DNA of 64,000 bases from Streptomyces spinoverrucosus (GTDB taxonomy: Bacteria > Actinomycetota > Actinomycetes > Streptomycetales > Streptomycetaceae). The notes beneath the pieces are model-generated. The model had not been told where the DNA came from. It ran no database searches and saw only the letters and a list, made by a program, of their open reading frames with translations. Shown in pieces: positions 1 to 13,322 of the stretch. The translations under genes and the position numbers were made by a program. Each line of letters begins with the position of its first letter. Positions within the stretch are counted from its first letter, which is position 1. The stretch is taken from NCBI RefSeq assembly GCF_015712165.1, contig NZ_JADPZX010000001.1, forward strand, positions 3,472,001 to 3,536,000, in the 5' to 3' direction.

Positions 1-3637
<3,637 letters not shown>

Positions 3638-3695
3638 TATGCGTCAATCCCTCTCAGGGTCGTAAGTCTTGGGGTCTGAAACGGGGTCCCGGGGT

Positions 3696-3728
3696 CGGCG
3701 GGCCTTCTGCTGTTCAGAAGGCCCGCCG
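3696..3728 (-). terminator. Perfect 14-bp hairpin between rpoB and rpoC
   Basis: Two perfectly complementary 14-nt arms (3696-3709 and 3715-3728) with a 5-nt loop lie just after the rpoB stop. There is no T-run on the rpoC side, so a full intrinsic terminator is unlikely. It may be an RNA-processing site or a partial attenuator that tunes the rpoB:rpoC ratio. The structure is read directly from sequence; the role is inferred. Confidence 0.6.
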
Positions 3729-3735
3729 GACTCCG

Positions 3736-6700
3736 TCAGACCTCTTCGACGCTGCTCGGCTCGCGCCGGGACAGGTCGATGCCGAGCTCCTCCGCAGCGC
3801 GGAAGACGTCCTCGTCGGTGTCACGCATCTCGATGGACATACCGTCGCTGGACAGCACCTCCACGTTCAGGCACAGGGACTGCATCTCCTTGATGAGCAC
3901 CTTGAAGGACTCGGGGATGCCGGGTTCGGGGATGTTCTCGCCCTTGACGATGGCCTCGTAGACCTTCACGCGGCCGGTGACGTCGTCGGACTTGATGGTC
4001 AGCAGCTCCTGGAGGGCGTAGGCGGCGCCGTACGCCTCGAGTGCCCACACCTCCATCTCGCCGAACCGCTGGCCACCGAACTGGGCCTTACCACCCAGCG
4101 GCTGCTGGGTGATCATCGAGTACGGACCGGTCGAACGGGCGTGCAGCTTGTCGTCGACCAGGTGGTGCAGCTTCAGGATGTACATGTAGCCGACCGAGAT
4201 CGGGTCCGGGAACGGCTCACCGCTACGGCCGTCGAACAGCCGCGCCTTGCCGGACGGGAGCACCATGCGCTCGCCGTCGCGGTTCGGAATGGTGTGCTGC
4301 AGCAGACCCGCGAGCTCGTCCTCACGCGCACCGTCGAAGACCGGGGTGGCGACGTTGGTGCCGGGCTCGACCTGGTCGGCGCCGATGACCTGCAGGCGCT
4401 GCGCCCACTCGTCGGCGAGGCCGGAGACGTCCCAGCCGCGGCTGGCGAGCCAGCCGAGGTGGATCTCCAGGACCTGTCCCGGGTTCATTCGGGACGGCAC
4501 AGCCAGCGGGTTGAGGATGATGTCGACCGGGGTGCCGTCCTCCAGGAACGGCATGTCCTCGATCGGCAGGATCTTCGAGATGACGCCCTTGTTGCCGTGC
4601 CGGCCGGCGAGCTTGTCACCGTCGGTGATCTTGCGCTTCTGCGCGACGTAGACGCGGACCAGCTGGTTCACGCCCGGCGGCAGCTCGTCGCCCTCCTCGC
4701 GGTCGAAGACGCGCACACCGATGACCTTGCCGGTCTCGCCGTGCGGCACCTTCAGCGAGGTGTCACGGACCTCGCGGGCCTTCTCACCGAAGATCGCGCG
4801 CAGCAGGCGCTCCTCGGGCGTCAGCTCGGTCTCACCCTTGGGCGTGACCTTGCCGACGAGGATGTCACCGGCGATGACCTCGGCACCGATACGGATGATG
4901 CCGCGCTCGTCGAGGTCGGCGAGGACCTCCTCGGAGACGTTCGGGATGTCCCGGGTGATCTCCTCGGGGCCGAGCTTGGTGTCACGGGCGTCGACCTCGT
5001 GCTCCTCGATGTGGATCGAGGAGAGGACGTCGTCCTGCACGAGGCGCTGCGACAGGATGATCGCGTCCTCGTAGTTGTGACCCTCCCACGGCATGAACGC
5101 GACCAGCAGGTTCTTGCCGAGCGCCATCTCACCCTGCTGGGTGGCCGGACCGTCGGCGAGGACCTGGCCCTCGATGACCCGGTCGCCCTCGGCGACGATG
5201 ACCTTCTGGTTGACCGAGGTGCCCTGGTTGGAGCGGGCGAACTTGGCCAGCCGGTACGTGATGTACGTGCCGTCGTCGTTGGCGGTGGTGATGTAGTCCG
5301 CGGAGACCTCCTGGACCACACCGGCCTTCTCGGCCTTGACCACGTCGCCGGCGTCGACCGCGGAGCGGTACTCCATGCCGGTGCCGACGAGCGGGGACTC
5401 CGCCTGGATCAGCGGAACGGCCTGGCGCATCATGTTCGCGCCCATGAGGGCACGGTTGGCGTCGTCGTGCTCCAGGAACGGGATCATGGCGGTCGCGACC
5501 GACACCATCTGGCGCGGCGAGACGTCCATGTAGTCCACGTCCTCGGGGGCGACGTAGTCGACCTCACCGCCACGGCGGCGGACCAGGACGCGGGCCTCGG
5601 CGAAGCGGAGCTCGTCCGTCAGCGGCGCGTTGGCCTGCGCGATGACGAAGCGGTCCTCCTCGTCGGCGGTCAGGTAGTTCACCTCGTCGGTGACCTGGCC
5701 GTCGTTCACCTTGCGGTACGGGGTCTCGACGAAACCGAACGCGTTGACCCGGCCGTAGGTGGCGAGCGAGCCGATCAGACCGATGTTCGGGCCTTCCGGC
5801 GTCTCGATCGGGCACATGCGGCCGTAGTGCGACGGGTGCACGTCACGGACCTCGAAGCCGGCCCGCTCACGGGACAGACCACCCGGGCCGAGGGCGTTCA
5901 GACGACGCTTGTGCGTCAGCCCCGACAGCGGGTTGTTCTGGTCCATGAACTGGGACAGCTGGCTGGTGCCGAAGAACTCCTTGATGGAGGCGACGACCGG
6001 CCGGATGTTGATCAGGGTCTGCGGCGTGATCGCCTCGACGTCCTGGGTGGTCATGCGCTCGCGCACGACGCGCTCCATACGGGCGAGACCCGTACGGACC
6101 TGGTTCTGGATCAGCTCGCCGACGCTGCGGATACGGCGGTTGCCGAAGTGGTCGATGTCGTCGGTCTCGACCATGATCGAGCGACCGGAGTCGCCGACCG
6201 TCTCGGTCTCACCGGCGTGCAGCTTCACCAGGTACTTGATCGTCGCGATGATGTCCTCGACGGTCAGGACGCCCGCGTCCAGCGGCGTGTCCGTACCCAG
6301 CTTCTTGTTGACCTTGTAGCGGCCGACCTTGGCGAGGTCGTAGCGCTTGGGGTTGAAGTACAAGTTCTCCAGCAGCGTCTGCGCGGCCTCACGCGTGGGG
6401 GGCTCGCCCGGACGCAGCTTGCGGTAGATGTCGAGCAGCGCGTCGTCCTGGCCCTGGGTGTGGTCCTTCTCCAGGGTGGCGCGCATCGACTCGTACTCGC
6501 CGAACTCCTCGAGGATCTGCTCGGTGGTCCAGCCGAGCGCCTTCAGGAGGACGGTGACGGACTGCTTGCGCTTGCGGTCGATACGGACACCGACCATGTC
6601 GCGCTTGTCGATCTCCATCTCCAGCCAGGCACCCCGGGACGGGATGATCTTGGCGGAGAAGATGTCCTTGTCGGACGTCTTGTCGATGCTGGAGTCGAAG

Positions 6701-7221
6701 TAGACACCGGGCGAACGGACCAGCTGCGACACCACGACACGCTCGGTGCCGTTGATGACGAAGGTGCCCTTGTTCGTCATGAGCGGGAAGTCGCCCATGA
6801 AGACCGTCTGGGACTTGATCTCGCCGGTCTCGTTGTTGGTGAACTCGGCGGTGACGAAGAGCGGAGCCGCGTAGGTGAAGTCACGCTCCTTGCACTCGTC
6901 GATGGAGTTCTTCGGCGGCTCGAAGCGGTGGTCGCGGAAGGTCAGCGACATCGACCCGCTGAAGTCCTCGATCGGGGAGATCTCCTCGAAGATCTCCTCG
7001 AGCCCGGACTTGGTGGGGACGTCCTGACCGTTCTCGAGAGCCTCCTCGACCCGACTCTGCCAGGCCGTGTTGCCGAGCAGCCAGTCGAAGCTCTCGGTCT
7101 GCAGCGCGAGCAGGTTGGGAACCTCGAGAGGCTCCTTGATCTTTGCAAAAGAGATGCGCAGCGGGGCGGTGCTGGCGCCGTTGTTCGTATTCGCGGTCGA
7201 GGCGTTGCGCGAGGCGGCCAA
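3736..7221 (-). CDS. rpoB: RNA polymerase beta subunit
   Basis: Beta subunit of RNA polymerase, 1161 aa, the expected Streptomyces length. I chose the TTG at 7221 ([15 protein letters not shown]) over the GTG at 7251 because a GGAAGGA ribosome site sits just upstream of the TTG and the length then fits the family. The rifampicin pocket is clear ([20 protein letters not shown] near residues 420-438), followed by [10 protein letters not shown]. The residue after RRL, number 442 here and equivalent to E. coli Ser531, is Asn (codon AAC at 5896-5898) where Ser is usual. The other hot-spot residues (Q, D, H, R) look wild type. The gene lies in the standard rplJL-rpoBC locus, so this is the housekeeping copy. 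Confidence 0.98.
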   Translation of the reverse strand: MAASRNASTANTNNGASTAPLRISFAKIKEPLEVPNLLALQTESFDWLLGNTAWQSRVEEALENGQDVPTKSGLEEIFEEISPIEDFSGSMSLTFRDHRFEPPKNSIDECKERDFTYAAPLFVTAEFTNNETGEIKSQTVFMGDFPLMTNKGTFVINGTERVVVSQLVRSPGVYFDSSIDKTSDKDIFSAKIIPSRGAWLEMEIDKRDMVGVRIDRKRKQSVTVLLKALGWTTEQILEEFGEYESMRATLEKDHTQGQDDALLDIYRKLRPGEPPTREAAQTLLENLYFNPKRYDLAKVGRYKVNKKLGTDTPLDAGVLTVEDIIATIKYLVKLHAGETETVGDSGRSIMVETDDIDHFGNRRIRSVGELIQNQVRTGLARMERVVRERMTTQDVEAITPQTLINIRPVVASIKEFFGTSQLSQFMDQNNPLSGLTHKRRLNALGPGGLSRERAGFEVRDVHPSHYGRMCPIETPEGPNIGLIGSLATYGRVNAFGFVETPYRKVNDGQVTDEVNYLTADEEDRFVIAQANAPLTDELRFAEARVLVRRRGGEVDYVAPEDVDYMDVSPRQMVSVATAMIPFLEHDDANRALMGANMMRQAVPLIQAESPLVGTGMEYRSAVDAGDVVKAEKAGVVQEVSADYITTANDDGTYITYRLAKFARSNQGTSVNQKVIVAEGDRVIEGQVLADGPATQQGEMALGKNLLVAFMPWEGHNYEDAIILSQRLVQDDVLSSIHIEEHEVDARDTKLGPEEITRDIPNVSEEVLADLDERGIIRIGAEVIAGDILVGKVTPKGETELTPEERLLRAIFGEKAREVRDTSLKVPHGETGKVIGVRVFDREEGDELPPGVNQLVRVYVAQKRKITDGDKLAGRHGNKGVISKILPIEDMPFLEDGTPVDIILNPLAVPSRMNPGQVLEIHLGWLASRGWDVSGLADEWAQRLQVIGADQVEPGTNVATPVFDGAREDELAGLLQHTIPNRDGERMVLPSGKARLFDGRSGEPFPDPISVGYMYILKLHHLVDDKLHARSTGPYSMITQQPLGGKAQFGGQRFGEMEVWALEAYGAAYALQELLTIKSDDVTGRVKVYEAIVKGENIPEPGIPESFKVLIKEMQSLCLNVEVLSSDGMSIEMRDTDEDVFRAAEELGIDLSRREPSSVEEV

Positions 7222-7386
7222 GAGGGGGTCCTTCCGAGGGCTCGGACTCACTACGCGCGTACCGGCCCCTCACCGATACACAGAGACAGATAGTCCCAGG
7301 TCAGGGACGGTCCGATCGTCGGTGCTCAAGCGAGGGCATGCCCCTGGTGACGGGCAGGGGACAGCTAACAGGCAGCGCAAAGGGTC

Positions 7387-7415
7387 AGTGTAGCCACTTG
7401 GCACACTGATGTCCA
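7387..7415 (-). promoter_or_regulatory. Candidate housekeeping promoter for rpoB
   Basis: On the minus strand TGGACA (7410-7415) is followed after exactly 17 nt by TACACT (7387-7392), a near-consensus match to the Streptomyces HrdB type. It would start transcription near 7380 and give rpoBC a leader of about 160 nt, independent of the rplJL promoter. Confidence 0.6.
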
Positions 7416-7719
7416 GTGCGGGTTTTCGAAGAACCTCGATGCCCTCGTTGTTCTCAACCCCTGCGACAAGGCCACGCCCTCAACGCCACGTTGATACTGC
7501 CCTCTTCGTCGTCGATCCATGCCTCGGATTCGGATCCTTGTGACGACGCGTCCTGAGAATTGCGCGCTGCGTGCGGTTCGTCAAGGCCCCCTTGCCCAAG
7601 CCGAGGTGCTGCGCTCGTCACGTGCAGCCTGCCACCGGGGGCGCCGAGAGGCACGACGAAGATCACCTTACTCCTCACGACCGCGGGTGCAAGGCAGCCG
7701 CCGCCGGACCCCCAGAACG
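7416..7719. other. Non-coding spacer between rplL terminator and rpoB promoter
   Basis: I see no credible gene here on either strand. The open frames are GC-driven shadows with no ribosome sites or recognisable domains. The spacer separates the hairpin downstream of rplL from the candidate rpoB promoter. Confidence 0.5.
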
Positions 7720-7757
7720 CCGAAGAGCGACCACCCGGATGGATGATCGCTCTTCGG
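7720..7757 (-). terminator. Hairpin downstream of rplL
   Basis: Arms CCGAAGAGCGA (7720-7730) and TCGCTCTTCGG (7747-7757) form an 11-bp stem just beyond the rplL stop on the minus strand. No long T-run follows. It probably acts as an attenuator or processing site that lowers read-through from the abundant rplJL message into rpoBC. Confidence 0.6.
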
Positions 7758-7843
7758 TGCGTTCGCGTTACAGCCCCAGGGGACTGTTCACGGCCCTACG
7801 GGCCGCACTGCGCGCGCGAGAGTCCGTGCGGACCCGTGAGGTC

Positions 7844-8227
7844 TTACTTGACCTCGACGGAGGCACCGGCGCCCTCGAGGGCCTCCTTGGCCTTGTCCGC
7901 GGCGTCCTTGGCAACCTTCTCGAGGACGGGCTTCGGGGCGCCGTCCACCAGGTCCTTGGCCTCCTTCAGGCCGAGGGAGGTCAGCTCACGCACGACCTTG
8001 ATGACCTGGATCTTCTTGTCGCCGGCGCCGGTGAGGATGACGTCGAACTCGTCCTTCTCCTCCTCCTGCGGGGCCGCGGCGCCCGGGGCACCCGGAGCGG
8101 CGACGGCGACCGCGGCGGCGGCAGCGGTGACGTCGAACTTCTCCTCGAACGCCTTCACGAACTCGGAGAGCTGGATGAGGGTCATGCCCTCGAACTCGGC
8201 GAGCAGTTCTTCCTGGGTGAGAGCCAC
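7844..8227 (-). CDS. rplL: 50S ribosomal protein L7/L12
   Basis: Stalk protein that recruits translation GTPases to the 50S subunit; 127 aa. The N-terminal dimerisation helix region (residues 1-35), an Ala/Pro/Gly hinge (about 35-55) and the C-terminal factor-binding domain ([20 protein letters not shown] to the end) are all present. The GTG start at 8227 is preceded by GGAAGGAA. It follows rplJ by 124 nt, the usual pairing that couples L10 and L12 synthesis. Confidence 0.97.
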   Translation of the reverse strand: MALTQEELLAEFEGMTLIQLSEFVKAFEEKFDVTAAAAAVAVAAPGAPGAAAPQEEEKDEFDVILTGAGDKKIQVIKVVRELTSLGLKEAKDLVDGAPKPVLEKVAKDAADKAKEALEGAGASVEVK

Positions 8228-8351
8228 GATGGCTTTCCTTCCACTAATTCGGCTGGTGCCGGATGTACATGACTGGCGGGCGTACGTTCGGCCCGCTACG
8301 ACCGTTGCCTGCGACGGGACGCCTCAGGCGGCGGTCATGATGCGAGCCGAA

Positions 8352-8882
8352 TTACTCGGCACCGCCCTGCTCGGCCTGCTTGGCGCGAAGCGCGTCCACG
8401 GTGCGGACGAGCTTCGACGGGAGCGCCTGGAAGACCTGAGCAGCCTGCGTCTGCTTGCCCTTCAGGGCGCCCGCCAGCTTGGCGAGCAGAACCTCGCGGG
8501 ACTCGAGGTCCGCAAGCTTCTTGATCTCGTCGGCGCTCAGCGCCTTGCCGTCAAGGACACCGCCCTTGATGACGAGATTCGGGTTGTCCTTGGCGAAGTC
8601 ACGAAGACCCTTCGCCGACTCCACCGGGTCACCGGTGACGAAGGCGACGGCCGTCGGACCAGCGAAGAGCTGGTCGTCCAGCGTGATCCCGGCCTCGTTG
8701 GCCGCAATCTTGGTCAGCGTGTTCTTCACCACGGCGTACTGGGCGTTCTCACCGAGCGAACGACGCAGCGTCTTGAGCTGCGCCACGGTGAGACCGCGGT
8801 ACTCGGTCAGCACGGCGGCGTTGGAGCTGCGGAACTTGTCCGTCAGCTCGGCAACCGCGGCAGCCTTGTCGGGCCTCGCCAT
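8352..8882 (-). CDS. rplJ: 50S ribosomal protein L10
   Basis: Stalk base protein that binds 23S rRNA and anchors L7/L12 dimers; 176 aa. The ATG at 8882 ([17 protein letters not shown]) is chosen over upstream in-frame codons because GGAAGGAGG lies about 11 nt before it and the length fits the family. The segment [20 protein letters not shown] is the typical N-terminal rRNA-binding region, and the Ala-rich C-terminal tail would bind L12. It heads the rplJL unit and is preceded by a long structured leader. Confidence 0.97.
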   Translation of the reverse strand: MARPDKAAAVAELTDKFRSSNAAVLTEYRGLTVAQLKTLRRSLGENAQYAVVKNTLTKIAANEAGITLDDQLFAGPTAVAFVTGDPVESAKGLRDFAKDNPNLVIKGGVLDGKALSADEIKKLADLESREVLLAKLAGALKGKQTQAAQVFQALPSKLVRTVDALRAKQAEQGGAE

Positions 8883-9128
8883 AGAGCCTCGGCCTCCTTC
8901 CGGGTGATTCGGACCGCGCGGACCCGAAGGAGGACTGGGGAAAACGAAACGCCCCGGCGCAGGCGCACGGGGCGGACTCGACCGGCTGTACATGCGTGGA
9001 CGCACGTACTCCGGGAGCACTTCCACTGTCACCTGCGCGGGTCGTCCGCAGTTCAGCGGATCCTTCGGCCACCGCGCCCTCGTACGAGTGCACGGCAACG
9101 ACCAGCGGTCTTTGGCTTCCGCAGAAGC
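8883..9128 (-). promoter_or_regulatory. Leader of rplJL (probable L10 autoregulatory leader)
   Basis: About 240 nt of untranslated sequence precedes rplJ. It includes a GC stem with CGCCCC (8950-8955) against GGGGCG (8969-8974), which on the transcript is followed by a short T-rich run. L10-L12 complexes are known to bind such leaders and repress translation; that this one does so is inferred from position and structure. Confidence 0.5.
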
Positions 9129-9151
9129 GTACGGGACCGCATCCCTGTCAA
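9123..9151 (-). promoter_or_regulatory. Candidate rplJ promoter
   Basis: A perfect TTGACA -35 box on the minus strand (9146-9151) lies about 240 nt upstream of rplJ. The -10 region 17-18 nt further (GCTTCT/CTTCTG, about 9122-9128) is weak, so the exact start is uncertain. Confidence 0.4.
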
Positions 9152-9194
9152 GCAAATCCGCCCGTACGGTCCTCGGCCCGCCGACCCGCGGGGG

Positions 9195-10125
9195 TCAGGA
9201 GCCGCCGCCGCTGCCGCCCTGCTGCTGTCGGAGCAGCTCCTCGAAGTCCTGGGTGTCGCCGGCCGGCGGCCGCTCGGCCGAGACCTCCGCTCCGTAGTCG
9301 CTGTAGTACGCGGTCTGGGTCAGCTCCCCCGGTCCCCATCCGGCCCCTCTCGACCTTCTTGACCAGCAGGTCCCGCTCGTTGACCCATATGTCGACCGTC
9401 TGGGTGGTCACGCCCGCCCGTTCGAGCTGTTCCCTGAGGTCGGCGAGGCGGCTCTCGGAGAGGTGGGAGTCGCGGGTGGCGAGGTCGGCCGCGTCGACGG
9501 TGCCCGAGTAGTGCGTGGTCCGCTCACCGCGCACCTCCTCCGTGCCGACCTCCTTCACGTCCCCGGAGGCCAGCAGCAGCTCCACGGACTGCTTCGGAGT
9601 GGTGTTGCGCATCTGCTCCTGGAGATACGCGCCGGAGCCCCCGGTGAGCTTCGCCAGGTCGTCGTACGCGTACCGCACCCAGTGCCGCCCGCCCGCCTGC
9701 TCGGCGAAAGTGTCGCCCATGCGGGCGTAGTAGGCGTCCGGCAGATAGCGGGCCTCCATCGACGTACTGCCCAGTCGGCTCATGGTGTCGGCCATGGTGC
9801 CGCCGGTGTAGGTGATGGTCAGCGTGCCGGTGACGCCGTCGCTCCAGCCGAGGACGCCGTCGGCCGTCATGGACATCAGCGTGCCCATCGTCGTCGTGGA
9901 CTCCACACGCGCGGAGTCGGCCAGGTCGGTGGACCGCTCGGCGGAGCGCAGCGCGGCGATCGGGGCGACGCGCGACGGGCTCACGCCGGACGGACGGTCG
10001 TCCCCGGCCGGGCGGCCGGGCGAATCGGCGGCGGTGCAGCCGGCCAGGCCGCCGGTCAGCGCGACCACCGCCGCGAGCGCGACGGCCACGCGGCGTACGC
10101 CCCGGCACAGGATGGTGCTCGTCAT
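9195..10125 (-). pseudogene. Lipoprotein gene with a one-base frameshift
   Basis: Exported lipoprotein of unknown function. From the ATG at 10125 there is a signal peptide ending in the lipobox LAGC (Cys30), then a conserved soluble domain with repeated beta-type segments (SMTADGVLGWSDGVTGTLTITY... VRYAYDDLAKL). At the five-C run 9326-9330 the reading frame slips. The uninterrupted frame becomes a nonsense Arg-rich tail, whereas removing one base restores GTGELTQTAYYSDYGAEV... and an end in GGSGGGS with stop at 9195-9197. The restored tail has normal codon use and seems genuine. Either a sequencing/assembly error or a real inactivating indel; I cannot tell which. From memory a lipoprotein gene sits here in other Streptomyces. 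Confidence 0.75.
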
Positions 10126-10207
10126 TCGTCCCCCCACTGCGAGATGCGAGTCCCGTGCAAGCACGCTAACGCAGCCCACTGACAACCGTCCCCCGCGGAC
10201 AACGAAA

Positions 10208-10240
10208 CGGGCCCCGCACCTGAGAGAGGTGCGGGGCCCG
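10208..10240 (-). terminator. Intrinsic terminator of rplKA
   Basis: A perfect 14-bp stem (10208-10221 with 10227-10240), a 5-nt loop and a T-rich run (CGTTTCGTTG) follow on the minus strand, just past the rplA stop. This is a classical Rho-independent terminator. Confidence 0.85.
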
Positions 10241-10268
10241 TGATCCGACTTCAGCGAGCCATGAGGGC

Positions 10269-10994
10269 TCAGACCGCGGCCGGGTCCTCCTCGACGAGGA
10301 GGTTGCGGGTGCGGTTCGGGTCGACCGGGATGCCGGGGCCCATCGTGGTGGTGATGGCGGCCTTCTTGATGTAGCGACCCTTGGCGGCGGACGGCTTCAG
10401 ACGGAGGATCTCCTCCAGCGCGGCGCCGTAGTTCTCCACCAGCTTGCTGTCGTCGAACGACGTCTTGCCGATGATGAAGTGCAGGTTCGAGTGCTTGTCG
10501 ACGCGGAACTCGATCTTGCCGCCCTTGATGTCGTTGACAGCCTTGGCGACGTCGGGGGTCACGGTGCCGGTCTTGGGGTTCGGCATCAGACCACGGGGAC
10601 CGAGCACGCGGCCGAGGCGGCCGACCTTGCCCATGAGGTCCGGGGTGGCGACGACGGCGTCGAAGTCCAGACGCCCCTTCGACACCTCGTCGATCAGCTC
10701 GTCGGCGCCGACGATGTCGGCGCCCGCGGCACGCGCGGCCTCGGCACGGTCGCCGGTCGCGAAGACCAGGACCCGGGCGGTCTTACCGGTGCCGTGCGGG
10801 AGGTTCACGGTGCCACGGACCATCTGGTCGGCCTTGCGCGGGTCGACACCCAGACGGAAGGCGACCTCGACGGTGCCGTCGAACTTGGTCGTGGAGGTCT
10901 CCTTGGCGAGACGGACGGCCTCGAGCGGGGCGTAGAGCTTGTCCCGGTCGACCTTGGCGTCCGCAGCGCGGAGAGACTTGCTGCGCTTGCTCAC
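10269..10994 (-). CDS. rplA: 50S ribosomal protein L1
   Basis: L1 stalk protein that helps release deacylated tRNA from the E site; 241 aa, the usual length. The conserved signature ([22 protein letters not shown], residues about 125-146) is intact. A GTG start at 10994 has CAGGAG upstream. It follows rplK by 77 nt and shares its transcript, ending at the strong terminator beyond 10240. In other bacteria L1 represses its own operon; no specific L1 site was identified here. Confidence 0.98.
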   Translation of the reverse strand: MSKRSKSLRAADAKVDRDKLYAPLEAVRLAKETSTTKFDGTVEVAFRLGVDPRKADQMVRGTVNLPHGTGKTARVLVFATGDRAEAARAAGADIVGADELIDEVSKGRLDFDAVVATPDLMGKVGRLGRVLGPRGLMPNPKTGTVTPDVAKAVNDIKGGKIEFRVDKHSNLHFIIGKTSFDDSKLVENYGAALEEILRLKPSAAKGRYIKKAAITTTMGPGIPVDPNRTRNLLVEEDPAAV

Positions 10995-11071
10995 TACTGC
11001 TCCTGGGGATTCTTAGGAGTCGTGGTCCGGGCCGAGCAGGCCCTGCCACTACTGCTCTGGGAGGTTGGGGC

Positions 11072-11506
11072 TCAGCCCTCGACCGTGACGCCCATGGAAC
11101 GGGCGGTGCCGGCGATGATCTTCTCGGCGGCGTCCAGGTCGTTGGCGTTGAGGTCGGGCATCTTGGTGGTGGCGATCTCGCGGACCTGGTCGCGGGTGAT
11201 CTTGGCGACCTTGGTCTTGTGCGGCTCGCCGGAGCCCTTCTCCACGCCCGCGGCCTTGAGGATCATCTTGGCGGCCGGCGGGGTCTTGGTGATGAAGGTG
11301 AAGGAGCGGTCCTCGTAGACCGTGATCTCCACCGGGATGACCCAGCCACGCTGCGACTCGGTCGCGGCGTTGTAGGCCTTGCAGAACTCCATGATGTTGA
11401 CGCCGTGCTGACCCAGCGCGGGGCCGACCGGCGGGGCCGGGTTGGCGGCACCGGCCTGGATCTGGAGCTTGATGAGCCCCGTGACCTTCTTCTTCTTGGG
11501 AGGCAT
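11072..11506 (-). CDS. rplK: 50S ribosomal protein L11
   Basis: L11 binds the GTPase-associated region of 23S rRNA and is needed for the stringent response and thiopeptide sensitivity; 144 aa. The N-terminus [18 protein letters not shown] and the proline-rich [14 protein letters not shown] (about residues 22-35) are typical, as is the C-terminal RNA-binding domain. The ATG at 11506 has GGAGAG in front. A terminator upstream (about 11606-11649) separates it from nusG. Confidence 0.98.
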   Translation of the reverse strand: MPPKKKKVTGLIKLQIQAGAANPAPPVGPALGQHGVNIMEFCKAYNAATESQRGWVIPVEITVYEDRSFTFITKTPPAAKMILKAAGVEKGSGEPHKTKVAKITRDQVREIATTKMPDLNANDLDAAEKIIAGTARSMGVTVEG

Positions 11507-11605
11507 AGCTCTCCGGGTCCTTTCGATTCGGGTCTACCCTCCACCGAGTCGCGTCTCGGCAGAAGGCATACCGCACAACGATAACGGGTATAGATGCGCG
11601 GCCAA

Positions 11606-11649
11606 AAACCGTGCAGGTCAGACAGGCTCCGAGAGCCCACCTGACCTGC
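11606..11649 (-). terminator. Intrinsic terminator of secE-nusG
   Basis: GCAGGTCAG (11613-11621) pairs with CTGACCTGC (11641-11649), with an inner GGCT/AGCC stem. On the minus strand it is followed by GGTTTTTGG. It lies about 25 nt after the nusG stop. Confidence 0.8.
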
Positions 11650-11674
11650 GCGGAAGTACTGTGCCCAGAAGGCG

Positions 11675-12484
11675 TCAGTTCTTCTGGATCTGGTCGAACG
11701 AGAGCTCGACCGGCGTCTCCCGGCCGAAGATCTCCACCAGGCCCTTGACCTTCTTGGAGTCGGGGTTGATCTCGTTGATCGTCGCCTGCAGCGTGGCGAA
11801 CGGGCCGTCGGTGACGGTGACCGAGTCGCCGACCTCGAAGTCCAGCACCTGGACCTCGACCTTGCGCTGCGGCGCCGGCTTGCCCTCGGCCTCGGCGGCC
11901 TCGCGGGCGGCCTTCTCCTCCGCCTCCGGGGCGAGCATCTTGACGATCTCGTCCAGGGTCAGCGGGTACGGGTCGTAGGCGTTGCCGACGAAGCCGGTGA
12001 CACCGGGGGTGTTGCGGACGACGCCCCAGGACTCGTTCGTCAGGTCCATGCGGACCAGGACGTAGCCCGGGAGCTTGTTCTGCTTGATGGTCTTGCGGTC
12101 GCCGTTCTTGATCTGGACGACCTCTTCCTGCGGCACCTCGGCCTGGAAGATGTAGTCCTCGACGTTGAGCGAGACGGCGCGCTGCTCCAGGTTGGTCTTC
12201 ACGCGGTTCTCGTAACCGGCGTAGGTGTGGATCACGTACCACTCGCCGGGCAGAGTGCGCAGCTCCTGGCGGAGCGCCTCGACGGGGTCGAGCTCGGGCT
12301 CGGGCTCGGCCTCCTCCGCGGGCTCCTCATCGACGTGCACGGCGGCTTCCTCCGCGGGCTCACCCGCGGCGGCGTCGGCAGCCTCGGCCTCGTCCAGGTC
12401 CTCGTCCGCACCCTCGACGATGTCGAGCTCGTCTTCCACGGACTCGACCGGCTCGATGGCGTCGTTCACGTTCGGGTCAGACAC
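11675..12484 (-). CDS. nusG: Transcription termination/antitermination factor NusG
   Basis: NusG binds RNA polymerase and modulates elongation, pausing and coupling to ribosomes or Rho. The 269-aa product has an Asp/Glu-rich N-terminal extension (about residues 1-78), then the NGN domain ([20 protein letters not shown], from about residue 82) and a C-terminal KOW domain ([13 protein letters not shown]). A second acidic/basic insert ([20 protein letters not shown]) links the two. Acidic extensions are usual in Streptomyces NusG. GTG start at 12484; 78 nt after secE, so probably co-transcribed. Confidence 0.97.
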   Translation of the reverse strand: MSDPNVNDAIEPVESVEDELDIVEGADEDLDEAEAADAAAGEPAEEAAVHVDEEPAEEAEPEPELDPVEALRQELRTLPGEWYVIHTYAGYENRVKTNLEQRAVSLNVEDYIFQAEVPQEEVVQIKNGDRKTIKQNKLPGYVLVRMDLTNESWGVVRNTPGVTGFVGNAYDPYPLTLDEIVKMLAPEAEEKAAREAAEAEGKPAPQRKVEVQVLDFEVGDSVTVTDGPFATLQATINEINPDSKKVKGLVEIFGRETPVELSFDQIQKN

Positions 12485-12562
12485 GGTGGCTGCTTCTTCC
12501 TGGATACATAGGGGTGGAACACGCGAAAGGGGCGCCGGGTCACGGCGCCCTTCGCTCTTGGC

Positions 12563-12850
12563 TCAGCCGAAGACGTACTTGGCGGCGTGGTCGAGCCCAT
12601 AGTCAATCACGGTGACCAGTCCGATCATGACGACGACGAAGATGATCACGACGGTCGTGTATCGCGTCAGCTGGGTGCGCGTGGGCCAGACGACCTTGCG
12701 GAGCTCGGCGACGATCTGCCGGTAGAAGAGGGCAAGGCGCTTCAGCGGGCCCTTCTTGGCACGCTTGCCGCCCTTGCGGGACTTCTTCTGGGACTCCGGT
12801 GCCTCGTCCTGAGCGTCAGGCGTGTCGATGGAGCCCACGGCGTCCGTCAT
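12563..12850 (-). CDS. secE: Preprotein translocase subunit SecE
   Basis: Essential clamp subunit of the SecYEG translocon in the cytoplasmic membrane; 95 aa. A charged, Lys-rich N-terminal half (KKSRKGGKRAKKG) is followed by the conserved amphipathic region (FYRQIVAELRKVVWPTR) and a single membrane helix (VVIIFVVVMIGLVTVIDYGL, about residues 67-86). The ATG at 12850 is preceded by AGGTGAGG. The tRNA-Trp gene lies 105 nt upstream and nusG just downstream, the usual actinobacterial arrangement. Confidence 0.97.
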   Translation of the reverse strand: MTDAVGSIDTPDAQDEAPESQKKSRKGGKRAKKGPLKRLALFYRQIVAELRKVVWPTRTQLTRYTTVVIIFVVVMIGLVTVIDYGLDHAAKYVFG

Positions 12851-12955
12851 TCGTCCTCACCTGATCCCGGGTCGTGGCCGTGCCGCGCCCGGTCTGAGCC
12901 GCACGGCGGTGCGTTGCTGTACGTACCTGCGCACACATCCTGGCGGTGTGTGTAG

Positions 12956-13028
12956 CAGGGCCGGAGGGACTTGAACCCCCAACCGCCGGTTTTGGAGACC
13001 GGTGCTCTACCAATTGAGCTACGACCCT
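12956..13028 (-). tRNA. tRNA-Trp (anticodon CCA)
   Basis: A 73-nt cloverleaf reads on the minus strand. The acceptor arms AGGGTCG/CGGCCCT pair with one G-U, the D arm is GCTC...GAGC, the anticodon loop is CTCCAAA with CCA, and the T loop is TTCAAGT. No CCA end is encoded. Confidence 0.95.
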
Positions 13029-13322
13029 TTGTGTGTCCCCCAACGTACCGCATCCAACCGGGTGCACGGTGTGCACCGGCCGAGTGCGGGCTCGATGAAG
13101 GCCAACGAGGTGAGAGTGTACGTGGTCCTGGGCCGGGCGTCGAACAGAAATGGGCCCTGGGACCTGCGCCCCCGGAAGATCGCCGCCCTTTCGGCCGGGA
13201 TCCGGCCGAAGATCACCCAGGCCACCCGATGTGTCCGGACTGTTGTTCCACGGTTTGCCCTGAGCTGCTCAGTCCGTGAAACCAGTGTGCCGGGCCGGTT
13301 TCCGGTCTGAAACGATGGCCTC

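Noticed and set aside
4141..7293. 1050-codon open frame on the plus strand opposite rpoB
   Set aside because: Same codon-bias shadow as above; the antisense strand encodes complete RpoB.
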